DNA of 61,332 nucleotides from Leucothrix pacifica (GTDB lineage Bacteria > Pseudomonadota > Gammaproteobacteria > Thiotrichales > Thiotrichaceae): contig NZ_QGKM01000014.1 in NCBI RefSeq assembly GCF_003172875.1, positions 1-61,332 of the forward strand, in the 5' to 3' direction. Shown here one piece after another: positions 32,758-40,466 of the stretch. The position numbers were made by a program, and so were the translations under genes. Each line of letters opens with the position of its first letter. The stretch's first letter is position 1. Below the pieces are notes generated by a model. It saw only the letters and a list, made by a program, of their open reading frames with translations. It ran no database searches and was not told the DNA's origin.

Positions 32758-34215
32758 TTACTTGAAACGATAGTTAATTGATAGTGCCGCAGAAATCGCA
32801 TCAGCCTCTACATCCGCACTGGTGTAGTAACCCGTTGGCTCACCCGTATCCGGATCAGGCGCTGTGTAATCAACATTCGTATCTTCAGGCTGCACATAAG
32901 CCAAACTAGCATCGATACCTAGCTTTTTGTTGACCTGATGAGAAACACCGACAGAGAACCACATTGAATCAGAGCGAGGCGCACGTGGTGTGCGATGTTG
33001 AGCATCTGGTGTTGGCGTTGGATCCTTTGCTATACCCATCCTCAACTTAGTTTTTGGATTCATTTGATACGTCAGACCAGCACCTACACGTACTGTGTCT
33101 TCCCACTCAAGTGACGTAACAGAGTCGCTCGCCGCTGTGTCAGGAAAAACAATGCGAATTTCAGGAACCGAAGACCACTGTGTCCAGGTAACATCACCAT
33201 GAAGAGTGAGTTTATTGGTGACTTTGGTGGCAAATGCTAGTGAGGCAGATGCTGGTAATTCAAGATCAGCTGTTGCATCCTGATCACTCAATCCGGCACT
33301 ACTAAGCGTGGCCTCATCAAAGATATTATCCAGGCCTTTCGACGTATCAAAATCTGCATCCCCTTCCATTTCATACTTAACCGCAGAGCGGTATCCAACG
33401 GAAATTCTAGTGTTAGGAGTTGGGGTGTAAGATGCACCAACGTTTCCACCAAATGCAAAACCAGACGCTTCTACACTGACTGAATTGTCACTATTCTCAT
33501 TATGATACGCTGCTCCTGCTGCACCATTACAGAGTGATAACGCCTGAACTGTAGCCTGCTGAGCTGCTTGTGCAGGCGCAACACCCGCTGCAACAAGTTG
33601 TCTGGTTATACCAGCAGTATAAATACTACTGCAGCCCAGGTAAGTATCTATCGACTTAGCAAGTACTGCCTGACCATATTGGAAATTCAATCCTGCGCCC
33701 AGTGCTAATTTGTCATTAATCTTCCATGACATTGCCGGATTAATATTGATGGTTGAAAGTGAAGACTCCGTTGCTTCATAGCGTGCAAATTCATCCTTCT
33801 CGTACTCGGTGGACACACCGAATGGAATGTTAACCCCTAATCCAAATGCCTTATTCGCACCAATATCACGCTTATAGAATAAACTCGGCGTGGCAGATGC
33901 ACCACCAGGTTTTGCGACTTCCCCTAGTGTACCAATCACTCCACCAACAGGGTCTTTAGAGCCAGTATTTGTCACCTGAAGGTCCGCACTGATGACTGAA
34001 ACACCACCATTTAACTGAGTCCCTTCAACAGCAGATAACAACGCTGGGTTGTACCACATTGCAGAGGCATCTTCTGCCATTGCATGACCAGTAGCGGCAT
34101 TACCACCACCTGATGCGCTTTGAACAGTTATACCAAACCCACCTGCCTGAGCAGTTCCGGAAAGACACCACAGTGAAACTGACACAGCCAGAATGCTGTA
34201 CCGATAGTTTTTCAT
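32758..34215 (-). CDS. fadL: Outer-membrane long-chain fatty acid transporter FadL
   Basis: A 485-residue outer-membrane protein with signal peptide (cleaved after AQA). The mature N-terminus GGFGITVQSASGGGNAATGHAMAEDASAMWYNPA is the FadL hatch region, with the NPA motif. The remainder shows alternating beta-barrel strands and ends in a Phe/Lys (SINYRFK), close to the expected terminal aromatic. A loop with two Cys (LGCSSIY...LSLCNGAAG, about residues 193-232) and an Ala/Gln-rich stretch is an uncommon insertion. The ribosome-binding site is AGGAG. It leads a fadL-volA unit for lipid hydrolysis and uptake. Confidence 0.93.
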   Translation of the reverse strand: MKNYRYSILAVSVSLWCLSGTAQAGGFGITVQSASGGGNAATGHAMAEDASAMWYNPALLSAVEGTQLNGGVSVISADLQVTNTGSKDPVGGVIGTLGEVAKPGGASATPSLFYKRDIGANKAFGLGVNIPFGVSTEYEKDEFARYEATESSLSTININPAMSWKINDKLALGAGLNFQYGQAVLAKSIDTYLGCSSIYTAGITRQLVAAGVAPAQAAQQATVQALSLCNGAAGAAYHNENSDNSVSVEASGFAFGGNVGASYTPTPNTRISVGYRSAVKYEMEGDADFDTSKGLDNIFDEATLSSAGLSDQDATADLELPASASLAFATKVTNKLTLHGDVTWTQWSSVPEIRIVFPDTAASDSVTSLEWEDTVRVGAGLTYQMNPKTKLRMGIAKDPTPTPDAQHRTPRAPRSDSMWFSVGVSHQVNKKLGIDASLAYVQPEDTNVDYTAPDPDTGEPTGYYTSADVEADAISAALSINYRFK

Positions 34216-34407
34216 AAGATAATACTCCTCAGTTCATCTATTATTTTTTTGTATAGCCTTTGTACTTATAAGCCCTGCATCCGCACGCATGACTTGCCGA
34301 TCATTTCGCCATACTAAACCTTTTGATCGTATATTACCAAATTGCAATAATATGAATGCTTAACCAATAGCAAAACACGCCATTGTTGGTGACACTTTTG
34401 TTCGTCG

Positions 34408-35460
34408 TTAACTAATAACACCCCCCATAAACCCACCAATTCGCTTACTGAGTGCGGTTGAACGCTCCGGATTTCTCAACCCCATTAAGACTTTGCTACG
34501 CATTTCAGGCAGCGTCATTAAATCAACTAATAAAATATTGAATATATTTTGTTCTTGAGAGGAGGCTGCTTCCAGAAACTGATGCAAAAAAGCCTCATCA
34601 TTAAAGTCTGCCCAACAACGTCCTGAGATAGCGGCGAGGACATCAATATTGTGAGCCAATTCTGTTCTTAGTAGTTCACTTAGCAAACGAACTCGCTCAA
34701 CCTGAGCATCACTACTGGAAAGTGCCCGAATCAGTGATGCAAGTAATGGTGCCCGCACTTCCTCTCGCTCCATCTCCTGCTCAAGCCGTTTGGATACAGC
34801 TGCACTGAGTCGTCCGGAAAAACGTCGGTGCTCTAAACACTGCATAAAAATATCAAGGGGCGCATCCGGGAGCTCTGGCAGTGCCTCTGCCAAACTATCG
34901 GCATTATTATCTTGTTTCAAGCGGGCAATAACATCCGCCACACCCTGTATGCCCAAAAACTGCCACTGATCAAAGCCCACCTCACCTCTTAAGTACTGCT
35001 GTGTGTGCTCATAGTGTTGAGAAGGCGCTTGGTTTAACTCAACTGTCGCAAGCGCGTGAAATATGGCTAAGCGGTCTTCTCTGGGCTTGAACGAGAATGG
35101 ACTTTCTTTAAGACTGTCCTGCCCTGCTCCACCTTGCAGATGCGCCTGCATATTCTCACCAATATTTTCCAGCAGATCTCTGACAAAGGCATCGCGAGAC
35201 TCCAGCTTCAGAAGCCCCATCTCATCAATAGGAAAACTGAGAAACCATATTACCGGCTCTTGTTTTTTCTTCTCATCCCAAAACAAAAATGCCAGCCACG
35301 CTTTTTGTTGAAAAGGATAAGGATATTGAGTTTGTTGGGCCTCTATCCCTGCAAAGGTTTGATTCGAGATGCGCTGAATCTTTCGCCCCATATCAAAAAT
35401 ACGGTACTGAAAGCCACTCATGACCAAAAAGTCACTAATCGATTCCAACTGCTGCTGCAT
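34408..35460 (-). CDS. DUF3549 family protein
   Basis: A 350-residue cytosolic protein of the DUF3549 family, common in pseudomonads and relatives. Typical phrases are LESISDFLVMSGFQYRIFDMGRKIQRIS at the start, QKAWLAFLFW...EPVIWFLSFPIDEMGLL, and PREDRLAIFHALATVELNQAPSQHYEHTQQYLRGEVGFDQWQFLGIQGVADVIARL in the middle. The rest is helical. The ATG at 35460 follows GAGG at a good distance and is preferred to upstream starts. No function is known. It is divergent from ubiA. Confidence 0.85.
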   Translation of the reverse strand: MQQQLESISDFLVMSGFQYRIFDMGRKIQRISNQTFAGIEAQQTQYPYPFQQKAWLAFLFWDEKKKQEPVIWFLSFPIDEMGLLKLESRDAFVRDLLENIGENMQAHLQGGAGQDSLKESPFSFKPREDRLAIFHALATVELNQAPSQHYEHTQQYLRGEVGFDQWQFLGIQGVADVIARLKQDNNADSLAEALPELPDAPLDIFMQCLEHRRFSGRLSAAVSKRLEQEMEREEVRAPLLASLIRALSSSDAQVERVRLLSELLRTELAHNIDVLAAISGRCWADFNDEAFLHQFLEAASSQEQNIFNILLVDLMTLPEMRSKVLMGLRNPERSTALSKRIGGFMGGVIS

Positions 35461-35575
35461 CACTAACCTCAAACTACATACAAAAATTAATTACGAATAA
35501 TCGCATACTCGCATCCACATGTCCGCATGGATATACTCTCCCCTCGATTCAATCTTCACAGAGCAGACGAGCGAC

Positions 35576-36442
35576 ATGATTAATCTTCGGCAGCAGTTTC
35601 CCCATTACCTCAAATTGATTCGCTTCGATCGCCCTATCGGCAGCTACCTGTTGCTATGGCCCACGCTGTGGGCGCTTTGGATCGCAGCTGATGGCATTCC
35701 AGATGTTAAAATATTACTAATCTTTGTGGCAGGTGTGTTTGTGATGCGGTCAGCCGGTTGTGCCATCAATGACTTTGCTGACCGCGATATCGATGCCCAT
35801 GTGGAGCGTACTGAAAACCGCCCTCTGGCCACCGGTGTCATCAGTGCTAAAGAAGCCCTCGGCGTTTTTATCGTGCTCTCTATTGTCGCACTGTTGTTGG
35901 CACTACAACTCAATGCACTCACCATCAAACTCTCTGTGGTAGCAATCCTGCTGGCAGCAAGCTATCCCTTCATGAAACGAGTGCATATGTTGCCTCAGGT
36001 TCACCTCGGTGTCGCCTTCGCCTGGGCGATACCAATGGCTTATAGCGCGATTAATAATTCTTTACCCGACTTGAGCATCTGGTTAGTTTTCCTGACAACC
36101 ATCATTTGGACAACAGCCTATGACACGATGTATGGAATGGCTGACAGAGAGGAAGATATACAACTGGGCTTGAAGTCGACCGCGATACTGTTTGGCGACT
36201 ATGACAAACTAGCGGTCGGCTTGATGCAGCTATCGGTGATCATTCTGTTAGCCCTAATTGGTGCACTTAATGATTTGGGTAGTTTTTACTATATTGGTGT
36301 AATCATTGCTTCAGTTTTCTTTGTCTACCAGCAGTTTCTGATTCAGGATCGTGATGAAAAGCGTTGCTTTCAGGCATTCCTAAATAATAACTGGTTTGGC
36401 ATGGTGGTGTTTATTGGCCTGGCACTGGATTATTTAATCTAA
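35576..36442 (+). CDS. ubiA: 4-hydroxybenzoate octaprenyltransferase
   Basis: A 288-residue membrane prenyltransferase that attaches the polyprenyl chain to 4-hydroxybenzoate in ubiquinone synthesis. The two Asp-rich Mg-diphosphate motifs are present: NDFADRDIDAHVERTENRPLATG and DTMYGMADREEDIQLGLKSTA. About eight hydrophobic segments are seen. The ATG at 35576 gives the normal length (about 290) and the family start MINLRQQFPHYLKLIRFDRPIG; an upstream ATG at 35519 adds residues not typical of UbiA. No ubiC lies beside it. Confidence 0.95.
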   Translation: MINLRQQFPHYLKLIRFDRPIGSYLLLWPTLWALWIAADGIPDVKILLIFVAGVFVMRSAGCAINDFADRDIDAHVERTENRPLATGVISAKEALGVFIVLSIVALLLALQLNALTIKLSVVAILLAASYPFMKRVHMLPQVHLGVAFAWAIPMAYSAINNSLPDLSIWLVFLTTIIWTTAYDTMYGMADREEDIQLGLKSTAILFGDYDKLAVGLMQLSVIILLALIGALNDLGSFYYIGVIIASVFFVYQQFLIQDRDEKRCFQAFLNNNWFGMVVFIGLALDYLI

Positions 36443-36493
36443 ACTCACAACAGAGTGATGTTATAGTCAACGCCTCCAGTCACTCTAACAATC

Positions 36494-36521
36494 AGCGATT
36501 TACCATGATGGGGAAATCGCT
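36494..36521. terminator. Hairpin between converging ubiA and the LysR gene
   Basis: AGCGATTT and AAATCGCT form a perfect 8-bp stem, with a further CC/GG pair in the loop. There is no T run; the role is inferred from its place between convergent genes. Confidence 0.35.
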
Positions 36522-36545
36522 TAGTCAATACCGTGATCACTGATG

Positions 36546-37496
36546 TCATGATTCACCGTCGGTATCAGAACTGTTAGCTTCTGCCAATATCCATGAGACA
36601 AATGCTTCCACGGATTCATTCTTTACATCTCTTTCGCGCCGGATGATGTAGTAGGCAGACTCCAGCGGCATCTTCAAATCAAACGGTATGCATAGACGGC
36701 CTGCATCAATATCATATTGAGCCAGAGGCTCCATACTCAATCCAATACCCTGTTCATCAATGGCACCGCCCAATACCAGCGATACATGATTAAAGTGCAG
36801 GCCACGTTTGGCGTCGATACCTTTGACACCAGCCATCTCTAACCACTTTTTCCAACTCGGGCGACCGGTATAGCCCGTATCATCATGCAAAAGAGTGTAA
36901 TGGCGCAGATCATCAGGGGTCTTTAGAGGATTCTCTTTTCTGGTCAGTAAATTTGGACTACAAAGCGGCACCGCTGACACGTCAAACAACTTATCTACGA
37001 CAAACCCCGGGTAGTCACCAGAACCAAAACGAATAACAACATCAATGTCATCACCCCGAAACCATTCGTCCAAATTACCAGAGTCAACACGATTACTAAT
37101 CAACGTATCATCACCGATAATTTTCATATCAATGTCCGGGTGTGTACCGGAGAACTTGTGAAGCTTTGGAACCAGCCACTTCGCTGCGAATGAGGGGGCC
37201 ATACACACGTTCACACTGTCATGTTGAGTGTGTTGCTGCATTAGCTTGACAGCCTCGGCAAGGTTGTTAAACCCTTCACGTAGTTTTGGCAATGCCAGCT
37301 CAGCCGCTTCTGTCAGCTCGATAGAACGATTCTTACGCTCAAATAACTGAAACCCCAGATATTCTTCCAGTGCTTTGATTTGATGACTGACTGCCGCTTT
37401 CGTCACAAAAAGTTCATCAGCAGCCTTGCTGAAACTCAGATTTCTGGCCGCAGACTCAAGCACACGCAGAGAATTTAGAGGGGGTAATTGAAACAT
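36546..37496 (-). CDS. LysR-type regulator, GcvA-like
   Basis: A 316-residue LysR regulator. The N-terminal winged helix reads LPPLNSLRVLESAARNLSFSKAADELFVTKAAVSHQIKALEEYLGFQLFERKNRSIELTEA, the pattern of GcvA and related amino-acid-metabolism regulators. The effector domain follows (KIIGDDTLI..., ...DVVIRFGSGDYPG, ...LSMEPLAQYDI). No glycine-cleavage genes or divergent partner are next to it, so the target is unknown. The ribosome-binding site is weak. Confidence 0.85.
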   Translation of the reverse strand: MFQLPPLNSLRVLESAARNLSFSKAADELFVTKAAVSHQIKALEEYLGFQLFERKNRSIELTEAAELALPKLREGFNNLAEAVKLMQQHTQHDSVNVCMAPSFAAKWLVPKLHKFSGTHPDIDMKIIGDDTLISNRVDSGNLDEWFRGDDIDVVIRFGSGDYPGFVVDKLFDVSAVPLCSPNLLTRKENPLKTPDDLRHYTLLHDDTGYTGRPSWKKWLEMAGVKGIDAKRGLHFNHVSLVLGGAIDEQGIGLSMEPLAQYDIDAGRLCIPFDLKMPLESAYYIIRRERDVKNESVEAFVSWILAEANSSDTDGES

Positions 37497-37636
37497 TAGC
37501 TAGGATTGCCCGGAACGATGTAGCGTTGAATAAGAAAGTGCGATTATAAGATTTGGTATAACTTACCTAATCAAGCATAAGAAAAAAAGGCAACTGACAC
37601 AAGTGATCATAATTATTTTATATAGTTACTGATGTA

Positions 37637-38083
37637 TCAATGAGCTTCTCTTATAGCCTCAGAGCTCGGCTTTGAGGGCATACTCACAATAATAACCCCC
37701 ACAATGATGATTAAAATGCCCAGATTCTTTTGCATACTAAAGTCTTCATTCAGGCCTGGCCAGAAAACAGCTCCAAGATACACAAAGACATAAGCCAAAC
37801 TAAGCAACGGGTATGCTCTGCTCAACTTCAGAAATGAAAGCACATAAATCCAAAGCAACATAGACAGGAAGTAACAGGTAATACCAACAGAGAAGTCTAA
37901 TAATCCCCTAATATCTTCGCTCGACAATTGCCATGCGTAAATACTTTGAACTAACTCACCCCAGGCCGATAACTGTACAGCGCTGAGTTTCATAAAAATC
38001 TGGCCGATAGCCGTAAGGATAATAGCTAGTAGCAATATGAGCCACGTGCGGGCTGAGATCGGGTTAAGCTGTGCCTGCTTCAC
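37637..38083 (-). CDS. Small EamA/SMR-type membrane protein, ArnF-like
   Basis: A 148-residue protein with four hydrophobic helices in the SMR/EamA half-transporter style: TWLILLLAIILTAIGQIFMKLSA, GITCYFLSMLLWIYVLSFLKLSRAYPLLSLAYVFVYLGAVFW and ILIIIVGVIIV. The layout resembles ArnF, one subunit of the aminoarabinose-lipid flippase. I choose the GTG at 38083, whose GTGA overlaps the upstream stop and is preceded by AGAGGTGG; an ATG at 38140 would overlap by 61 bases. No other arn gene is in the window, so the substrate is open. Confidence 0.7.
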   Translation of the reverse strand: MKQAQLNPISARTWLILLLAIILTAIGQIFMKLSAVQLSAWGELVQSIYAWQLSSEDIRGLLDFSVGITCYFLSMLLWIYVLSFLKLSRAYPLLSLAYVFVYLGAVFWPGLNEDFSMQKNLGILIIIVGVIIVSMPSKPSSEAIREAH

Positions 38084-38445
38084 AACCCACCTCTTATTAA
38101 TACGCTGATGCCCGCTAATATGAACACTACACCAATCCAACGCCTTATCGGGATGGCTTCTCCAAACAAATATCTGGCACCAAGTAGAATCACAACATAA
38201 TTAATACTGAGCAGAGGGTAAGCAACACTTAATTCTACTCTGGACAACACCAGCATCCAGAAGATAAGTCCGACTCCCAAAAAAAGAGTACTAGTCACCA
38301 CTTCAACACTGAGCAAATGTTGAAAGATGCTATCGCCTTTTAATTGTGAGTACTTTAATGAGGCTTTTTTCTGCAACAATTGGCCACTCGTTGTAAAAAA
38401 CACCGAGCAGATCAATGCGAGAACAACCTCCCGTGTAAAGACCAC
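38080..38445 (-). CDS. Small EamA/SMR-type membrane protein, ArnE-like
   Basis: A 121-residue four-helix membrane protein: VVLALICSVFFTTSGQLLQKKAS, STLFLGVGLIFWMLVLSRVELSVAYPLLSINYVVILLGARYLFGEAI and WIGVVFILAGISVLI. The E-x-S-x-AYPLLS phrase and length fit ArnE-like half-transporters, which form heterodimers with an ArnF-like partner encoded next. The start is GTG, with AGGAAGG in front. The tight GTGA overlap suggests balanced synthesis of the two subunits. Confidence 0.7.
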   Translation of the reverse strand: MVFTREVVLALICSVFFTTSGQLLQKKASLKYSQLKGDSIFQHLLSVEVVTSTLFLGVGLIFWMLVLSRVELSVAYPLLSINYVVILLGARYLFGEAIPIRRWIGVVFILAGISVLIRGGL

Positions 38446-38690
38446 CTTGCCTTCCTCTTTGTGTATTATTCACCCAAAAAAACCTATTATTTCATTATCA
38501 CCGTAACATAGATCATTGTAAAGTTAGATATAATTTATTTAATCCAAATCAATTACTTAAAGGAATAAGTACAAGGCAAATTTCAAACCTGAAGATAGAA
38601 ATATGTCGAGTTGATATTCAATTTAAGCTTATTTAATAAGCTGTTTTTATAGTTATTATTTTTTCTATTTATCATAAACTTAAAAATAAA
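38446..38690. other. AT-rich intergenic stretch without a gene
   Basis: About 245 very AT-rich bases lie upstream of the ArnE-like gene and before the solute-binding-protein remnant. No RNA gene or clear regulatory motif was seen. It may contain the promoter of the transporter pair and the scar of a deletion. Confidence 0.5.
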
Positions 38691-38693
38691 TAA

Positions 38694-38822
38694 TTCGGCT
38701 CTGAGGGATTAGTGATACAAGGGATGAAGGGCTTCCAGGAATTTATGGTTAAGCCGGATCGTTTGGATAAAATTCTGAAATCACTTGAAAAAACTCGTAA
38801 GCGTGAGTTTAAAGTGAAGTAA
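38694..38822 (+). pseudogene. C-terminal remnant of an ABC sugar-type solute-binding protein
   Basis: From a stop at 38691-38693 the plus frame reads FGSEGLVIQGMKGF and then QEFMVKPDRLDKILKSLEKTRKREF before a TAA. The style (GSEG..., FQEFMVKPDRLDKIL..LEKTR) is that of the very C-terminus of periplasmic carbohydrate-binding proteins, and a strong terminator follows 24 bases later. I infer that the bulk of the gene was deleted, leaving its last 42 codons and its terminator. The alternative is a real 32-residue small protein from the ATG at 38724, which lacks a convincing ribosome-binding site (AAGGG only). Confidence 0.5.
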
Positions 38823-38846
38823 GTTTTGGCGTAAGTCAGAATGATC

Positions 38847-38880
38847 AGGGCGGCAGTGTTAACACTACCGCCCTTTTTTT
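38847..38880 (+). terminator. Strong rho-independent terminator after the remnant gene
   Basis: AGGGCGGCAGTG pairs with CACTACCGCCCT (one mismatch) around loop TTAA, followed by seven T. No intact plus-strand gene precedes it, which supports the reading of a deleted gene. Confidence 0.85.
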
Positions 38881-38931
38881 ACATCGAAATAACACACAAG
38901 ACCAAGGTTTACAGTGAGGATTATAAATTCT

Positions 38932-39390
38932 TTAGATGAAATTCATCTTCGCAGCAATGGCCCGATCTACGTGCTTACCCTCTTCATCAGTATCTTCAGC
39001 ACTTGTTTCGGTTTGCTCTTGTGATTCAGCCGATGGCTCGACGAGCTCTTCCTCAACGCCTTCTGGCTCATCAACAACATCCTCTAAACCCGGGCCACCG
39101 GGGTCAATCATCATCATAAAATCATTGGGCACTACCAGAGGCGGTTTATCTTCGCCTGAACTCGATATGTAGGAAAACTTAAGCACCTCAGTTTCCAGTA
39201 AAGCCGCGATGGTATTTTCCAGCTCCCAACTTCTACAACGCGCACTGGTCAACTCACCATCAGAAAAGCGCATCAAAATTGATTGTTTACTTTCCGTCAG
39301 TAACGTCAACATTCCGGATTCTTTATTTTTAAAGATTGTCCTGAGCCGGTCAAACAGCTCGGACTTTGGCACAAAATCGCTCGTCGCCAT
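38932..39390 (-). CDS. Acidic DUF4388-like protein
   Basis: A 152-residue soluble protein. The N-terminal half (MATSDFVPKSELFDRLRTIFKNKESGMLTLLTESKQSILMRFSDGELTSARC...) has the pattern of a DUF4388/PATAN-type domain, short strands followed by a D-G-x-L-x-x-A turn. After residue 90 it becomes a disordered, Glu/Asp/Ser-rich tail (DEPEGVEEELVEPS...). It ends in a short helix KHVDRAIAAKMNFI. The ATG at 39390 follows GGAG; an ATG at 39417 has no such site. DUF4388 domains are linked to signalling and motility scaffolds, but no role can be assigned. Confidence 0.6.
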   Translation of the reverse strand: MATSDFVPKSELFDRLRTIFKNKESGMLTLLTESKQSILMRFSDGELTSARCRSWELENTIAALLETEVLKFSYISSSGEDKPPLVVPNDFMMMIDPGGPGLEDVVDEPEGVEEELVEPSAESQEQTETSAEDTDEEGKHVDRAIAAKMNFI

Positions 39391-39630
39391 TTCTCTCTCC
39401 ACTTTATTAATTGACACCTGATATTGATCAGATGCGTGAACCCCTTGTATTTATTTTATGATAAAGAGCCCTGTTGTTTTTCCGCCAATCATAACCTAAC
39501 TTCTAATCTGCCGTCTATTATCGGGCACCGACAACCATTACACATGACTACCTAAAATCTGAATTAAGTTTACCAACCGTTTAAAACGACCTAGAGTTGT
39601 ACCCTTAAAAATAATAAAAATGGTGTCGTC

Positions 39631-40461
39631 ATGAGGAAAACCTTACTCTTATGTGTGTCGCTACTAATTACCCCCTTAATCGTTCAGGCCGATGAGACTA
39701 CAAAAGCCAAAACTTATAGCTTTGGTGTTGTGCCCCAGTTTTCATCTGAACGAATTAGTCGTACTTGGGAGCCAATTCTTGAATTACTTGAAAAAGAAAC
39801 CGGACTGTCGTTTGAACTGAGCGGCTCATTGGATATTCCGGCGTTTGAACGCACTTTTACTAAAGGTGTGTTTGACTTCGCTTACATGAACCCATATCAC
39901 GCGATTGTGGCGCATGAGAGCGAAGGCTATGAGCCTATTATTCGTGATGTAGGGCGTAGTCTCTACGGGATTATCGTGGTCAAGAAAGACAGTGCATTTA
40001 GCACTGTTGAAGATTTAGACGGCAAGAAAGTTGCCTTCCCGGCACCGAATGCTCTAGGTGCAGCCCTGATACCTCGTGCTGAGTTTAGTCGAAAACATGG
40101 GATTGATGTTGAAGAAATGTATGTAGGCAGTCATAGCTCGGTTTATCTCAATGTAGCATTGGGGCTGGCCTCTGCTGGTGGTGGTGTGCAAAAAACTTTA
40201 TCTCAGCAACCAGAGCAAATTAGCAGCCAGTTAAAAATTATCAACAAAACTCAGGAAGTACCGCCGCATCCGGTCACTGCCCATAAACGCGTCCCTGATG
40301 ACGTTAAAAAAGCAGTTCGCGATGCGTTTTTGAAAATTGCAGCAACAGAAACAGGTGCTAAACTATTGAAAAAAGTCCCTATTAAATCAGCCGGAGAGAG
40401 CAGTATCGGTGATTATCAGCTACTGACTGATATGAAGCTGGATGAATTCTACGTGAAATAA
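39631..40461 (+). CDS. PhnD-like periplasmic binding protein, sensor type
   Basis: A 276-residue periplasmic protein of the phosphate/phosphite/phosphonate-binding family. Signal peptide MRKTLLLCVSLLITPLIVQA; the mature part starts TYSFGVVPQFSSERISRTWEPILELLEKETG. Further marks are FDFAYMNPYHAIVA, YGIIVVKKDSAFSTVEDLDGKKVAFPAPNALGAALIPRAEF and HSSVYLNVALGLASAGGGV. No permease or ATPase genes are nearby. Instead, a membrane diguanylate cyclase starts 5 bases after its stop. I infer that it presents its ligand to that cyclase rather than feeding a transporter. Confidence 0.85.
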   Translation: MRKTLLLCVSLLITPLIVQADETTKAKTYSFGVVPQFSSERISRTWEPILELLEKETGLSFELSGSLDIPAFERTFTKGVFDFAYMNPYHAIVAHESEGYEPIIRDVGRSLYGIIVVKKDSAFSTVEDLDGKKVAFPAPNALGAALIPRAEFSRKHGIDVEEMYVGSHSSVYLNVALGLASAGGGVQKTLSQQPEQISSQLKIINKTQEVPPHPVTAHKRVPDDVKKAVRDAFLKIAATETGAKLLKKVPIKSAGESSIGDYQLLTDMKLDEFYVK

Positions 40462-40466
40462 GTGCT

